64,000 nt of DNA from Caulobacter segnis. Lineage in GTDB: Bacteria; Pseudomonadota; Alphaproteobacteria; Caulobacterales; Caulobacteraceae. Under the pieces are notes generated by a model. It was not told the DNA's origin and made no database searches. It saw nothing but the letters and a program-made list of their open reading frames with translations. The stretch spans positions 496,001 through 560,000 of the forward strand of contig NZ_CP096040.1 of the NCBI RefSeq assembly GCF_023935105.1, in the 5' to 3' direction. Made by a program: the position numbers and the translations under genes. Position 1 is the stretch's first letter. Every line of letters starts with the position of its first letter. Below are positions 42,339-51,096 of the stretch, one piece after another.

Positions 42339-43439
42339 ATGATCGCGGGCAGGAAGATCCGTGTTCTGATCATCGACGACTCCGCCACCGTGCGGCAGAC
42401 GCTGGCCTCGATCCTGTCCGAGGACCCGCAGATCGAGGTGCTGGGCGTCGCCTCCGACCCGTTCGTGGCCGCCAAGCGCATCGCGGAGGAGATTCCCGAC
42501 GTCATCACCCTGGACGTCGAGATGCCGCGCATGGACGGCATCACCTTCCTGCGCAAGCTGATGGCGCAGAAGCCGATCCCCGTGGTGATGTGCTCGTCCC
42601 TGACCGAGGCCGGGTCCGAGACCCTGCTGCAGGCGCTGGAGGCCGGCGCGGTCGACATCATCCTCAAGCCCAAGATGGGCGTCGCCGACCACCTGCTGGA
42701 ATCGAAGATCCGTATCTGCGACGCGGTGAAGGCCGCGGCCGGCGCGCGGATTCCCGGCTCCAAGCGTCCGGTCCCGCAGTTCGTCCGTCCCGACCATGCG
42801 CCGGAGAAGAAACTCACCGCCGACGCCATGCTGCCGCCCCCGGGCGCGGCCAAGGCGATGGCCCGCACGACGGAATCGATCATCTGCATCGGCGCCTCGA
42901 CGGGCGGGACCGAGGCCCTGCGCGTGCTGCTGGAAGCCCTGCCGCCGGACTCACCCGGCGTCGTCATCGTCCAGCACATGCCCGAGAAGTTCACCGCCTC
43001 GTTCGCCAAGCGGCTGGACAGCCTGTGCGCGGTGGAGGTGAAGGAAGCCGAGGACGGCGACACCGTGCGCCGTGGCCGGGTGCTGATCGCGCCGGGCAAC
43101 AAGCACACCCTGCTGGAGCGCAGCGGCGCCCGCTATTACGTCTCGGTCAAGGACGGGCCGCTGGTCTCGCGCCACCGGCCCTCCGTGGATGTCCTTTTCC
43201 GCTCGGCGACCCGTTCGGCGGGCTCGAACGCGGTGGGCGTGATCATGACCGGCATGGGCGACGACGGCGCGCGGGGCATGGCCGAGATGAAGCAGGCGGG
43301 CGCCTTCACCCTGGCCCAGGACGAGGCCACTTCGGTGGTGTTCGGCATGCCAAAGGAAGCCATCGCGCTGGGCTGCGTCGACCGCGTGGCCCCCTTGCAG
43401 AACCTGGCGGCCGAGATGCTGCGCGCGGCGAGCCGGTAA
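42339..43439 (+). CDS. cheB: Chemotaxis methylesterase/glutaminase CheB
   Basis: A 366-residue receptor-demethylating enzyme. The N-terminal receiver domain has Asp59 ([11 protein letters not shown]). After a linker, the esterase domain has the catalytic serine in [13 protein letters not shown], the histidine in [11 protein letters not shown] and the aspartate in [12 protein letters not shown]. The start ATG at 42339 lies eight bases after cheR and follows tagggaacgcc. With cheR it completes the adaptation pair. No cheD or cheZ is in this cluster. Confidence 0.95.
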   Translation: MIAGRKIRVLIIDDSATVRQTLASILSEDPQIEVLGVASDPFVAAKRIAEEIPDVITLDVEMPRMDGITFLRKLMAQKPIPVVMCSSLTEAGSETLLQALEAGAVDIILKPKMGVADHLLESKIRICDAVKAAAGARIPGSKRPVPQFVRPDHAPEKKLTADAMLPPPGAAKAMARTTESIICIGASTGGTEALRVLLEALPPDSPGVVIVQHMPEKFTASFAKRLDSLCAVEVKEAEDGDTVRRGRVLIAPGNKHTLLERSGARYYVSVKDGPLVSRHRPSVDVLFRSATRSAGSNAVGVIMTGMGDDGARGMAEMKQAGAFTLAQDEATSVVFGMPKEAIALGCVDRVAPLQNLAAEMLRAASR

Positions 43440-43486
43440 GGCTCATTCATCCTGCTCGCCCAAGGGGGAGATGGAGAGCTCAATTC

Positions 43487-45247
43487 CTAGAACAGCAGGT
43501 CGTCGTCCTCGACGGCCGTGACTTCGGCCTCGACCTCGACCGGACCCTCGCCCAGCCCTTCGGTCAGGGCGCGATGGACCTCGCGCTCCTGGGCCATGGT
43601 GTACTGCTTGGCCAGGCGGTCGACGGTCGGGCGCAGGGCCGCGGCGATGTCGTCGGTGGCGATGTCGCCGTCGCCGGCCATGCCCTGGAGCTGCGCGGCG
43701 GTTTCGTCGAGCACCGAGCCGATCTGCTTGTGGAAGTCGAAGCGCTGGGAAGCGCGACGCAGCATGTCCACGACTTCCGCGCCCTGACGGGCCACGGCGG
43801 CCAGGGCGTGCTCGACGCCGTCGCCGGCCTTGCCGATCCGGGTGACCGCGTCGCTCAGCACATTGGCGGCGGCGGCGGCCTTGCCGTCCTCGGCGTCCTG
43901 GACGGCTTCGCGCTGACCCAGGGACTCGGCGGCGTTGAACAGCCCCTCCAGGGCGCTGGTGGTCAGGCCCGCCGACTTCTCCAGATGGATGGCGTGCTGG
44001 CGCAGCTCGATGGCGATGACGCCCAAGGGCTTGCCGGTCTCGCCGATGCGGCTGCACTTCAGCGTGGTGTTCAGCGCCATCATCTGGACGTCGGCGCGGA
44101 TGTTCTGGATGCCGGCGATACGCTCGGACAGATCGCGGGCCGAGACGGCGGCCGAGCGGCTGACGTCCTCGGCGGCCTGCTCGCCGGCGGTCATGTCGCC
44201 GACCAGCTCCAGGGCCTGGCCGACATTGCCTTCCAGGTCGCGCAGGAAGTTCGTCTCCGCGCCCTCCGTCTGGCCCGAGGCCAGGTCGCGCAGGCGCAGC
44301 AGCTCGGCGGCGTCGGCGGCCATGCCGATCACGTTCTGGCCGATGCGCGAGACCTCGCGATGGAAATCCTCGGCCGTCGCGGTCAGCTGGGCGCCCAGCA
44401 GGCGGTGCATGAAGGCGTGAGCCCGGGCGCGCGGTTCGGCGTCCAGGCCGGCGACCTCGGCCGACTCGTCCAGATAGCGCAGGCCCGCCTGGACGTGCTC
44501 GATCCGCTGACGGGTGATGTCGCCGATCTGCAGGGCGGCCAGGCCCGAACCGACCTTCTTCTGAACATCGCGCGCCAGGGTCGCGACGCTCAGGGCGACC
44601 TCGACGATGCGGGCGTGGTGGGCGGCGATGGCGCTGGCGCTGGCCGTCAGGGCGTCGGGCACCGCCGGCAGCAGCGCCACGCAGTCGCGAGCCAGTTCCT
44701 GCTCGTGGACCAGCGCGCCGCGCAGGGTGTGGTCCAGGCCGGCCAGCTCGCCGGCGAAGGCGTCCAGCTGGGTGCGGCCCATCTCGATGCAGTCGTAGAT
44801 CTCCTGAGCGAAGATCGCGAACTCCGGCCCGGCGGCGGCGATGCCGCCCGAGGTGATCTTGATGTTGATGGCGAAGACGCGGAGATAGGCCAGGTGCTGG
44901 CGCATCTCCTCGATGCAGGCGCCCAGGCGATCGCCGAACTTGACCAGCTCGGCCACCCGCTCGCGGCGCTGGCCCAGGCTGTCGGGCAGCGACTTCAGCG
45001 ACTCGGCGGCGCGGGCCAGGTCGGCGGCGGTGGTGGTCACCGTGTCGGCGTCGAGATTGCCCCGCATGCTGTCCAGTCCCGCGATCAGGGCGCCGACGCC
45101 CTCGACCGCTCGCGACAAGACGTCACCCGCTTCCAGAAAGCGGCTTTCGACCACCTGGCGCGCCGCTTCGAGGCGTTGCGCGACCCGCGCGCCCTCGCCG
45201 GTCGAAACCGTCGTGTCCGAGACTGTCGCTGCTGATGCCAAGCCCAT
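43487..45247 (-). CDS. Soluble MCP-like chemotaxis signalling protein
   Basis: A 586-residue, almost entirely helical protein with no membrane segment. Its C-terminal half carries a region like the MCP hairpin tip (IRADVQMMALNTTLKCSRIG then GKPLGVIAIELRQHAIHLEK), while a long repeat-like helical array fills the N-terminus. It should therefore sit in the cytoplasm and could join a receptor array or the sensing of an internal signal. It ends in an acidic DDDLLF tail. It is convergent with cheB and on the opposite strand from the rest of the cluster. What it senses is unknown. Confidence 0.75.
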   Translation of the reverse strand: MGLASAATVSDTTVSTGEGARVAQRLEAARQVVESRFLEAGDVLSRAVEGVGALIAGLDSMRGNLDADTVTTTAADLARAAESLKSLPDSLGQRRERVAELVKFGDRLGACIEEMRQHLAYLRVFAINIKITSGGIAAAGPEFAIFAQEIYDCIEMGRTQLDAFAGELAGLDHTLRGALVHEQELARDCVALLPAVPDALTASASAIAAHHARIVEVALSVATLARDVQKKVGSGLAALQIGDITRQRIEHVQAGLRYLDESAEVAGLDAEPRARAHAFMHRLLGAQLTATAEDFHREVSRIGQNVIGMAADAAELLRLRDLASGQTEGAETNFLRDLEGNVGQALELVGDMTAGEQAAEDVSRSAAVSARDLSERIAGIQNIRADVQMMALNTTLKCSRIGETGKPLGVIAIELRQHAIHLEKSAGLTTSALEGLFNAAESLGQREAVQDAEDGKAAAAANVLSDAVTRIGKAGDGVEHALAAVARQGAEVVDMLRRASQRFDFHKQIGSVLDETAAQLQGMAGDGDIATDDIAAALRPTVDRLAKQYTMAQEREVHRALTEGLGEGPVEVEAEVTAVEDDDLLF

Positions 45248-45331
45248 GAAATCGCCGACTGTTTTGTTCGTGACGGACTATCGCAGGGATGTGCGAAGGC
45301 GGGGTAAAGATCGCGGGAAAATTTGGCCGCC

Positions 45332-47284
45332 TCAGGCGCTGAGTGTCGCGTCCTGGGCGTCGTCGGTGCGGACGTCCATCGCCTCGCCGATCGCCGCGAA
45401 CAGCGCCGCGCTGGTGATCGGCTTCTGCAGGTGGACGTCGGCCCCGGCCTCGCGGCTGGCGCGGACGTGCTCGGGCCGGGCGTTGGCCGTCAGCATGATG
45501 ATCGGGACGCGCGCGGCGCCGCGCGCGGTTTCCAGCGCCCGGATCCGCCGGACGGCCTCCAGGCCGTCCATCACCGGCATTTGCATGTCCATTAGGACGA
45601 GGTCGGGAGGAGCCAGGCCATACATCTCGACCGCCTCGAGGCCGTTTTGCGCGGTGACGATGTCGGCGACCTCGGCCAGCATCAGCTCGACGACCTTGCG
45701 GTTGGTCGGGTGGTCGTCGGCGACCAGCACGCGCGGCGCGCCAGCCGGCGCCTCGACGGTGTCCTCGACCGGCGCGGGCGTCCGCGCGGAGGCGACCAGG
45801 GGCAGGGCGAACCAGAACGTCGAGCCCACGCCGGGGGCGCTGTCGCAGTCGAGCTCTCCGCCCATCAGCTGAACCAGCTCGCGCGAGATCGCCAGGCCCA
45901 GGCCCGTACCACCGAAGCGGCGCGTGAACGAAGCGTCGGCCTGCTGGAAGCGTTCGCAGATCCGCGCCTTCATCACCGCGTCGAAGCCGATACCGGTGTC
46001 GATCACCTCGAAGCGGGTGCGGCCCTGGTCGTCCACCGTCACGCGCAGCGCGACCTCGCCCCGGTCGGTGAACTTGACGGCGTTGTTCAGCAGGTTGGTC
46101 AGCACCTGACGTAGGCGTGCGCCGTCGCCGGTGACGGTCCGCTCGGCGGCGTCCGATACGGTGACGTCCAGGCGTACGCCCTTCTCGTCGGCGCGCAGGG
46201 CGCAGAGCGCGGCCACCGAGCGGGCCATGTCGCCCAGCTCGAACGGCGCGGCCTCGATCACCATGTGGCCGGCTTCGATGCGGACCAGGTCCAGCACGTC
46301 GGACAGCAGGCCCTCCAGACTATGGCCCGAGGCGGCGATCATCTCGACCAGCTCGCGGGCGCGAGGCTCGGTCAGGGTCTTCGACAACAGGTCCGCGCCG
46401 GCGATGATGCCGTTCAGCGGCGTGCGGATCTCGTGGCTCATATTGGCCAGGAAGGCGCTCTTGGCCTGGCTGGCCTGCTCGGCATGGTCGAGGGCGGAGC
46501 GCAGGGCCTCGGCCGACCGCCTGCGCGCCGTGACGTCCTCGCCCAGGGTGACCACGTGGCGCGCGCCGATGTCGTCGTAGGTGGCCAGGGTCTTGATCAG
46601 CAGATGGCGCGTCTCGCCGCCGATCTCGATCGCCTCCTCCAGGACCTGCATCTCGCCGCTGCGCAGGACGGCCGCCTCGATGGCGTGGGTGCGCGCGGCG
46701 CGGTCGGCGGGAAGCACCTGGTCGATGGTCCGGCCGATCGTCTCGTCGGCGACCAGGCCGAGGGCGTCCTCGGCGGCGCGGTTGATCAGGACGTAGCGGC
46801 GATCCTCGACGTTCCTGACGGTCAGGGGCAGGGGCAGCAATTGCAGGACCGTGCGCAGGAAGCCCTGGGTCTCGACCTCCTCGGTGACGTCTCGCGCCGT
46901 GGCCAGCAGGCGAACAATGCGGCCCTCGGCGTCCCTGACCGGGGCGATGGTGGTGTCGCAATAGATCCGGGCCTTGGCGGCGCCGCCTAGGAAGGCGCGA
47001 AAGCGAGCGACCGCGCCCTCGGTCGCGGAATTGAAGGACCGGTCTAGCGAGAAGCGGCTTTCCTCGGGCCACAGGGCCCGCCAGTCGACGCGGGCGCCAG
47101 GGGCGCCGAACAAGGCCAGGGCCTTCTGGTTGGCATGCTCGACGACGCCGTCGACGCGCAGGATCCAGGCGCTGTCCTGGTTGGCTTCGAGGATGTCCAG
47201 ATAGCCGTAGGCGCGGCTCGACTCCTCGAACGCGGGCCGCGCCGGACTCGCGGCGCCTTCAGGACGAAACTCTGGCGGCGACAT
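45332..47284 (-). CDS. PAS-containing hybrid sensor histidine kinase/response regulator
   Basis: A 650-residue cytoplasmic sensor (ATG at 47284; an in-frame ATG at 47320 would add 12 residues). Two PAS domains (about residues 25-140 and 140-260) are followed by the kinase core with phospho-His284 in FLANMSHEIRTPLNG, the NLLNNAVKFTDRGEV box, DTGIGFD and GGTGLGLAISREL. A C-terminal receiver carries VADDHPTNRK and the phosphoacceptor MDMQMPVMDGLE. There is no membrane helix. No separate regulator adjoins it. It is divergent from the inositol transport genes and may or may not control them. Confidence 0.92.
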   Translation of the reverse strand: MSPPEFRPEGAASPARPAFEESSRAYGYLDILEANQDSAWILRVDGVVEHANQKALALFGAPGARVDWRALWPEESRFSLDRSFNSATEGAVARFRAFLGGAAKARIYCDTTIAPVRDAEGRIVRLLATARDVTEEVETQGFLRTVLQLLPLPLTVRNVEDRRYVLINRAAEDALGLVADETIGRTIDQVLPADRAARTHAIEAAVLRSGEMQVLEEAIEIGGETRHLLIKTLATYDDIGARHVVTLGEDVTARRRSAEALRSALDHAEQASQAKSAFLANMSHEIRTPLNGIIAGADLLSKTLTEPRARELVEMIAASGHSLEGLLSDVLDLVRIEAGHMVIEAAPFELGDMARSVAALCALRADEKGVRLDVTVSDAAERTVTGDGARLRQVLTNLLNNAVKFTDRGEVALRVTVDDQGRTRFEVIDTGIGFDAVMKARICERFQQADASFTRRFGGTGLGLAISRELVQLMGGELDCDSAPGVGSTFWFALPLVASARTPAPVEDTVEAPAGAPRVLVADDHPTNRKVVELMLAEVADIVTAQNGLEAVEMYGLAPPDLVLMDMQMPVMDGLEAVRRIRALETARGAARVPIIMLTANARPEHVRASREAGADVHLQKPITSAALFAAIGEAMDVRTDDAQDATLSA

Positions 47285-47418
47285 GAAGAGTGCGCGACCT
47301 CCGGACCAGCATAGGCCCATGCTTGGCTGAAAAGACCGTTAAGTGCGGCCTCGGCGCCAGGCAGGACTGCCGTGCGGAGGTGGGGAAATAATGAAAAGTC
47401 TTTTCTTATTCTTCTTGA

Positions 47419-47438
47419 CATGGAATTTACCTTCCATG
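47419..47438. promoter_or_regulatory. IolR-type operator (GGAA-N6-TTCC)
   Basis: The 20-base site CATGGAATTTACCTTCCATG has perfect seven-base arms and contains GGAA-N6-TTCC at 47422-47435. This is the known recognition motif of IolR, the inositol-responsive RpiR-family repressor of Caulobacter and related proteobacteria. A TTGACA element (47415-47420) overlaps its left end. It sits 62 bases upstream of ibpA, so it supports inositol-induced transcription of the transporter. No iolR gene is in the window. Confidence 0.85.
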
Positions 47439-47499
47439 CACCCTTCCAAAAAATGAGGGCGCTCGACGTCCCGCATAATCGTTCGTGGAGAGGAAGAGC

Positions 47500-48474
47500 A
47501 TGACCCGTCAGCTACCGTCCCGTCGGCGCTTCTTCGGCTTGGCCGCCGGCTTCGGGGTGTCGGCGGGCCTGTTGGGCGCCTGTTCGCGCGGTGGCGCCGG
47601 CGCGTCCGAGATCGTGGTCAGCTTCAACGACCTCTCCCAGCCCTTCTTCGTGGCCATGCGTCGCGAGCTGGAGGATGAGGCGACCAAGCTGGGCGTCAAG
47701 GTCCAGGTTCTGGACGCCCAGAACAATTCCTCCAAGCAGATCGCCGACCTCGAGGCCGCCGCCGTGCAGGGCGCCAAGGTGGTGATCGTCGCTCCGACCG
47801 ACTCCAAGGCGCTGGCGACCGCCGCGGACGAGCTGACCAAGCAGGGCGTGGCGGTGATCTCGGTCGACCGCAACATCGCCGGCGCGAAGACCCCCGTGCC
47901 GCATATCGGGGCCGACAACGTCGCCGGGGGCCGCGCCATGGCCGACTGGGTGGTCAAGACCTATCCGGGCGGCGCCCGCGTGGTGGTGATCACCAACGAC
48001 CCCGGCAGCTCCAGCTCGATCGAGCGGGTCAAGGGCGTGCACGAAGGGCTGGCGGCCGGCGGCGCGGGCTTCAAGATCGTCACCGAGCAGACCGCCAACT
48101 CCAAGCGCGACCAGGCCCTGACGGTCACCCAGAACGTGCTGACCTCGATGCACGACACCCCGCCCGACGTGATCCTGTGCCTGAACGACGACATGGCCAT
48201 GGGCGCGCTGGAAGCGGTGCGCGCGGCGGGCTTCCCGTCCAACCGCATCAAGGTGCTGGGTTTCGACGCCATCCCCGAGGCCCTGGCCCGGATCAAGGCC
48301 GGCGAGATGGTCGCCTCGGTCGAGCAGAACCCCGGCCAGCAGATCCGCACCGCCCTTCGCCAGGCGGTCGACAAGATCAAGACGGGCGCGGCGCCCAAGA
48401 GCGTCAGCCTGACCCCCGTGCTGATCACCAGCGCCAACCTCGCCGAGGCCTCGCGCATCGCCGAGGTGAAGTAG
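47500..48474 (+). CDS. ibpA: Myo-inositol-binding protein of the ABC transporter
   Basis: A 324-residue periplasmic binding protein of the ribose/galactose type. The leader has SRRRFFGLAAGF (twin-arginine-like) and a lipobox-like LLGAC, so the mature form may be a lipoprotein. The mature start EIVVSFNDLSQPFFVAMRRE and the segments ADNVAGGRAMADWVV and LCLNDDMAMGALEA closely resemble the Caulobacter IbpA that binds myo-inositol. The ATG at 47500 follows gagaggaaga; a GTG at 47485 is the alternative. The order binding protein, ATPase, permease with an IolR site in front matches the known inositol uptake operon. Confidence 0.83.
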   Translation: MTRQLPSRRRFFGLAAGFGVSAGLLGACSRGGAGASEIVVSFNDLSQPFFVAMRRELEDEATKLGVKVQVLDAQNNSSKQIADLEAAAVQGAKVVIVAPTDSKALATAADELTKQGVAVISVDRNIAGAKTPVPHIGADNVAGGRAMADWVVKTYPGGARVVVITNDPGSSSSIERVKGVHEGLAAGGAGFKIVTEQTANSKRDQALTVTQNVLTSMHDTPPDVILCLNDDMAMGALEAVRAAGFPSNRIKVLGFDAIPEALARIKAGEMVASVEQNPGQQIRTALRQAVDKIKTGAAPKSVSLTPVLITSANLAEASRIAEVK

Positions 48475-48480
48475 GTCGCC

Positions 48481-50049
48481 ATGACCCTTCTGGACGTCAG
48501 TCAGGTCAGCAAGCGCTTTCCCGGCGTGCTGGCCCTCGACCAGGTCCGACTGCAGGTCGGCCGCCAAACGGGCATGGGCGAGGTTCACGCCCTGCTGGGC
48601 GAGAACGGCGCGGGCAAGTCAACCCTGATCAAGATCCTGTCGGCCGCCCACGCGGCGGACGGCGGGACCGTGACGTTCGATGGCCAGCTCCTGGATCCCA
48701 AGGATACGCCGCTGCGTCGCCAGCAGCTGGGCATCGCCACGATCTACCAGGAATTCAACCTGTTCCCGGAGCTTAGCGTCGCCGAGAACATGTTCCTGGG
48801 CCGCGAGCCCAAGCGGCCCCGTTCTGGAAATTGGGGGCTTATCGACTGGGGCCTGCTGCGCCGAGACGCCCAGAGCCTGCTCGATACGCTGGGCCTGCCG
48901 CTGGATCCCGACGAGACCGTCCGTCGCCTGACCGTGGCCGAGCAGCAGATGGTCGAGATCGCCAAGGCGATGACCTTGAACGCCCGGCTCATCATCATGG
49001 ACGAGCCGACCGCCGCGCTGTCCAGCCGCGAGGTCGACCGCCTGCACGCCATCATCGCCGGCCTGAAGGCGCGCGGCGTCAGCGTCATCTATGTCTCGCA
49101 CCGCCTGGCCGAGGTGAAGGCGATGTGTGATCGCTACACGGTCATGCGTGACGGTCGCTGGGTGGCCAGCGGCGACGTCGCCGAGGTCGAGGTCAGCGAC
49201 ATGGTCCGGTTGATGGTCGGCCGTCACGTCGAGTTCGTCCGTCGGGCTCGTTCGGGCGAGCCGGGCCGCGTGGTCTTGAAGGTCGAGAAGGTCTCGCCGC
49301 GCCGGCCGCGCATCGCCGCGCCGGGCTACCTGAAGGACATCTGCCTGGAGGTCCGCGCCGGCGAGATCGTCGGCCTGGCCGGGCTGGTGGGCGCCGGCCG
49401 CACGGACCTGGCCCGGCTGATCTTCGGCGCCGACGCCATCGCGTCCGGATCGATCCGCCTGGACGACAAGCCTCTGAAGCTGAAGTCGCCACGCGACGCC
49501 ATCAAGGCCGGCGTCATGCTGGTGCCCGAGGACCGCAAGCAGCAGGGCTGCTTCCTGGGCCACTCGATCCGCCACAACCTCAGCCTGCCGGCGCTGAAGC
49601 CGATCAGCGTCCTGGGCCAATGGGTCGACGAGCGGGCCGAGCGCGATCTGGTCGAGACCTATCGCCAGAAGCTGCGCATCAAGATGGCCGACCAGGAGAC
49701 CGCGATCGGCAAGCTGTCGGGCGGCAACCAGCAGAAGGTGCTGCTGGGCCGGTCGATGGCCCTGACGCCGCGCGTGCTGATCGTCGACGAGCCCACGCGC
49801 GGCATCGACATCGGCGCCAAGGCCGAGGTGCACCAGGTGCTGTCGGACCTGGCCGCCCAGGGCGTGGCCATCGTCGTCATATCGTCAGAACTGGCCGAGG
49901 TGATGGCCGTGGCCGATCGCATCGTCGTCTTCCGCGAGGGGGCGGTGGTCGCCGACCTCGACGCCGAGGCGGCCACCGAAGAGGGCCTGATGGCCTACAT
50001 GGCGACCGGCGCGCTGCCGGCGCCGACAAGGGAACACCGTCCCCAATGA
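48481..50049 (+). CDS. iatA: Inositol ABC transporter ATPase
   Basis: A 522-residue duplicated ATPase of the RbsA/monosaccharide type. The first half has Walker A GENGAGKST, TVAEQQMVEIAKAM in place of the usual LSGGQ signature, and Walker B LIIMDEPT. The second half has the degenerate Walker A VGAGRTD, an intact signature LSGGNQQKVLLGR and Walker B VLIVDEPTRGID. This asymmetry is normal for the family. It starts six bases after ibpA and overlaps the permease by four bases. Confidence 0.85.
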   Translation: MTLLDVSQVSKRFPGVLALDQVRLQVGRQTGMGEVHALLGENGAGKSTLIKILSAAHAADGGTVTFDGQLLDPKDTPLRRQQLGIATIYQEFNLFPELSVAENMFLGREPKRPRSGNWGLIDWGLLRRDAQSLLDTLGLPLDPDETVRRLTVAEQQMVEIAKAMTLNARLIIMDEPTAALSSREVDRLHAIIAGLKARGVSVIYVSHRLAEVKAMCDRYTVMRDGRWVASGDVAEVEVSDMVRLMVGRHVEFVRRARSGEPGRVVLKVEKVSPRRPRIAAPGYLKDICLEVRAGEIVGLAGLVGAGRTDLARLIFGADAIASGSIRLDDKPLKLKSPRDAIKAGVMLVPEDRKQQGCFLGHSIRHNLSLPALKPISVLGQWVDERAERDLVETYRQKLRIKMADQETAIGKLSGGNQQKVLLGRSMALTPRVLIVDEPTRGIDIGAKAEVHQVLSDLAAQGVAIVVISSELAEVMAVADRIVVFREGAVVADLDAEAATEEGLMAYMATGALPAPTREHRPQ

Positions 50050-51068
50050 CCGCCTCCCCGACCCTCATCCCGGATCCGGCCGCCCAGCGGCAAACCGTTC
50101 CCCCGCCCAGCAAGCGCTTCGACCTGCTGGCCTTCGCGCGCAAGCACCGGACGATCCTGTTCCTGCTGCTGCTGATCGCGGTGTTCGGGACCGTCAACGA
50201 GCGCTTCCTGACGGCGCGCAACGCGCTGAACATCCTCAGCGAGGTGTCGATCTACGGCATCATCGCCGTCGGCATGACCTATGTGATCCTGATCGGGGGG
50301 ATCGACGTGGCGGTCGGCTCGCTGTTGGCCTTCGCCTCGATCGCGGCCGCCTATGTGGTGACGAACCTGATCGGCGGCGGGCCGGCGACCTGGTTCCTCG
50401 CCCTGGCCGTCTCCACCCTCGTCGGCTTCGTGGGCGGCCTGATCCAGGGCAAGGCGGTGACCTGGCTGCATGTGCCGGCCTTCATCGTCACCCTGGGCGG
50501 CATGACCGTCTGGCGCGGCGCGACGCTGCTGCTGAACGACGGCGGGCCGATCTCGGGGTTCGACGAGGCCTATCGCTGGTGGGGCACGGGCGAGATCGCC
50601 TTCGTGCCGGTCCCGATCGTCGTCTTCGCCCTGGTCGCGATCGTCGGTCACGTGGTGCTGCGCTACACGCGCTACGGGCGTCAAATCTACGCCGTCGGCG
50701 GCAACGCCGAGGCCGCGCGGCTGTCCGGCGTCAATGTCGATTTCATCGTCACCAGCGTCTACGCCGTGATCGGCGCCCTGGCCGGTCTGTCGGGTTTCCT
50801 GCTGTCGGCGCGACTGGGCTCGGCCGAGGCCGTGGCCGGCACGGGCTACGAACTGCGGGTCATCGCCTCGGTGGTGATCGGCGGGGCCAGCCTGACCGGC
50901 GGCTCGGGCAATGTCGGCGGCACCATCCTGGGCGCCCTTCTGATAGGCGTTCTGTCGAATGGTCTAGTCATCATGCACGTCACCTCGTACTTCCAGCAGG
51001 TGGTGATCGGCCTGATTATTGTCGCGGCCGTCGCCTTCGACCATTACGCCCGCACCCATAAGGCCTAG
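50046..51068 (+). CDS. iatP: Inositol ABC transporter permease
   Basis: A 340-residue inner-membrane permease of the RbsC/AraH family with about eight to ten membrane helices. The first starts near residue 37 (TILFLLLLIAVFGTV), and the family signature IYAVGGNAEAARLSGV is present. The N-terminal 30 residues are soluble and proline-rich. The start overlaps the ATPase stop as ATGA. The next gene, a GH92 mannosidase, begins only 28 bases after the stop, so the operon may extend into it. Confidence 0.85.
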   Translation: MTASPTLIPDPAAQRQTVPPPSKRFDLLAFARKHRTILFLLLLIAVFGTVNERFLTARNALNILSEVSIYGIIAVGMTYVILIGGIDVAVGSLLAFASIAAAYVVTNLIGGGPATWFLALAVSTLVGFVGGLIQGKAVTWLHVPAFIVTLGGMTVWRGATLLLNDGGPISGFDEAYRWWGTGEIAFVPVPIVVFALVAIVGHVVLRYTRYGRQIYAVGGNAEAARLSGVNVDFIVTSVYAVIGALAGLSGFLLSARLGSAEAVAGTGYELRVIASVVIGGASLTGGSGNVGGTILGALLIGVLSNGLVIMHVTSYFQQVVIGLIIVAAVAFDHYARTHKA

Positions 51069-51096
51069 CGGGCCCAGTACGATCAGGACGGACCCG

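Noticed and set aside
43440..43486. Terminator between cheB and the convergent MCP-like gene
   Set aside because: No convincing stem and no T-run in the 47 bases.
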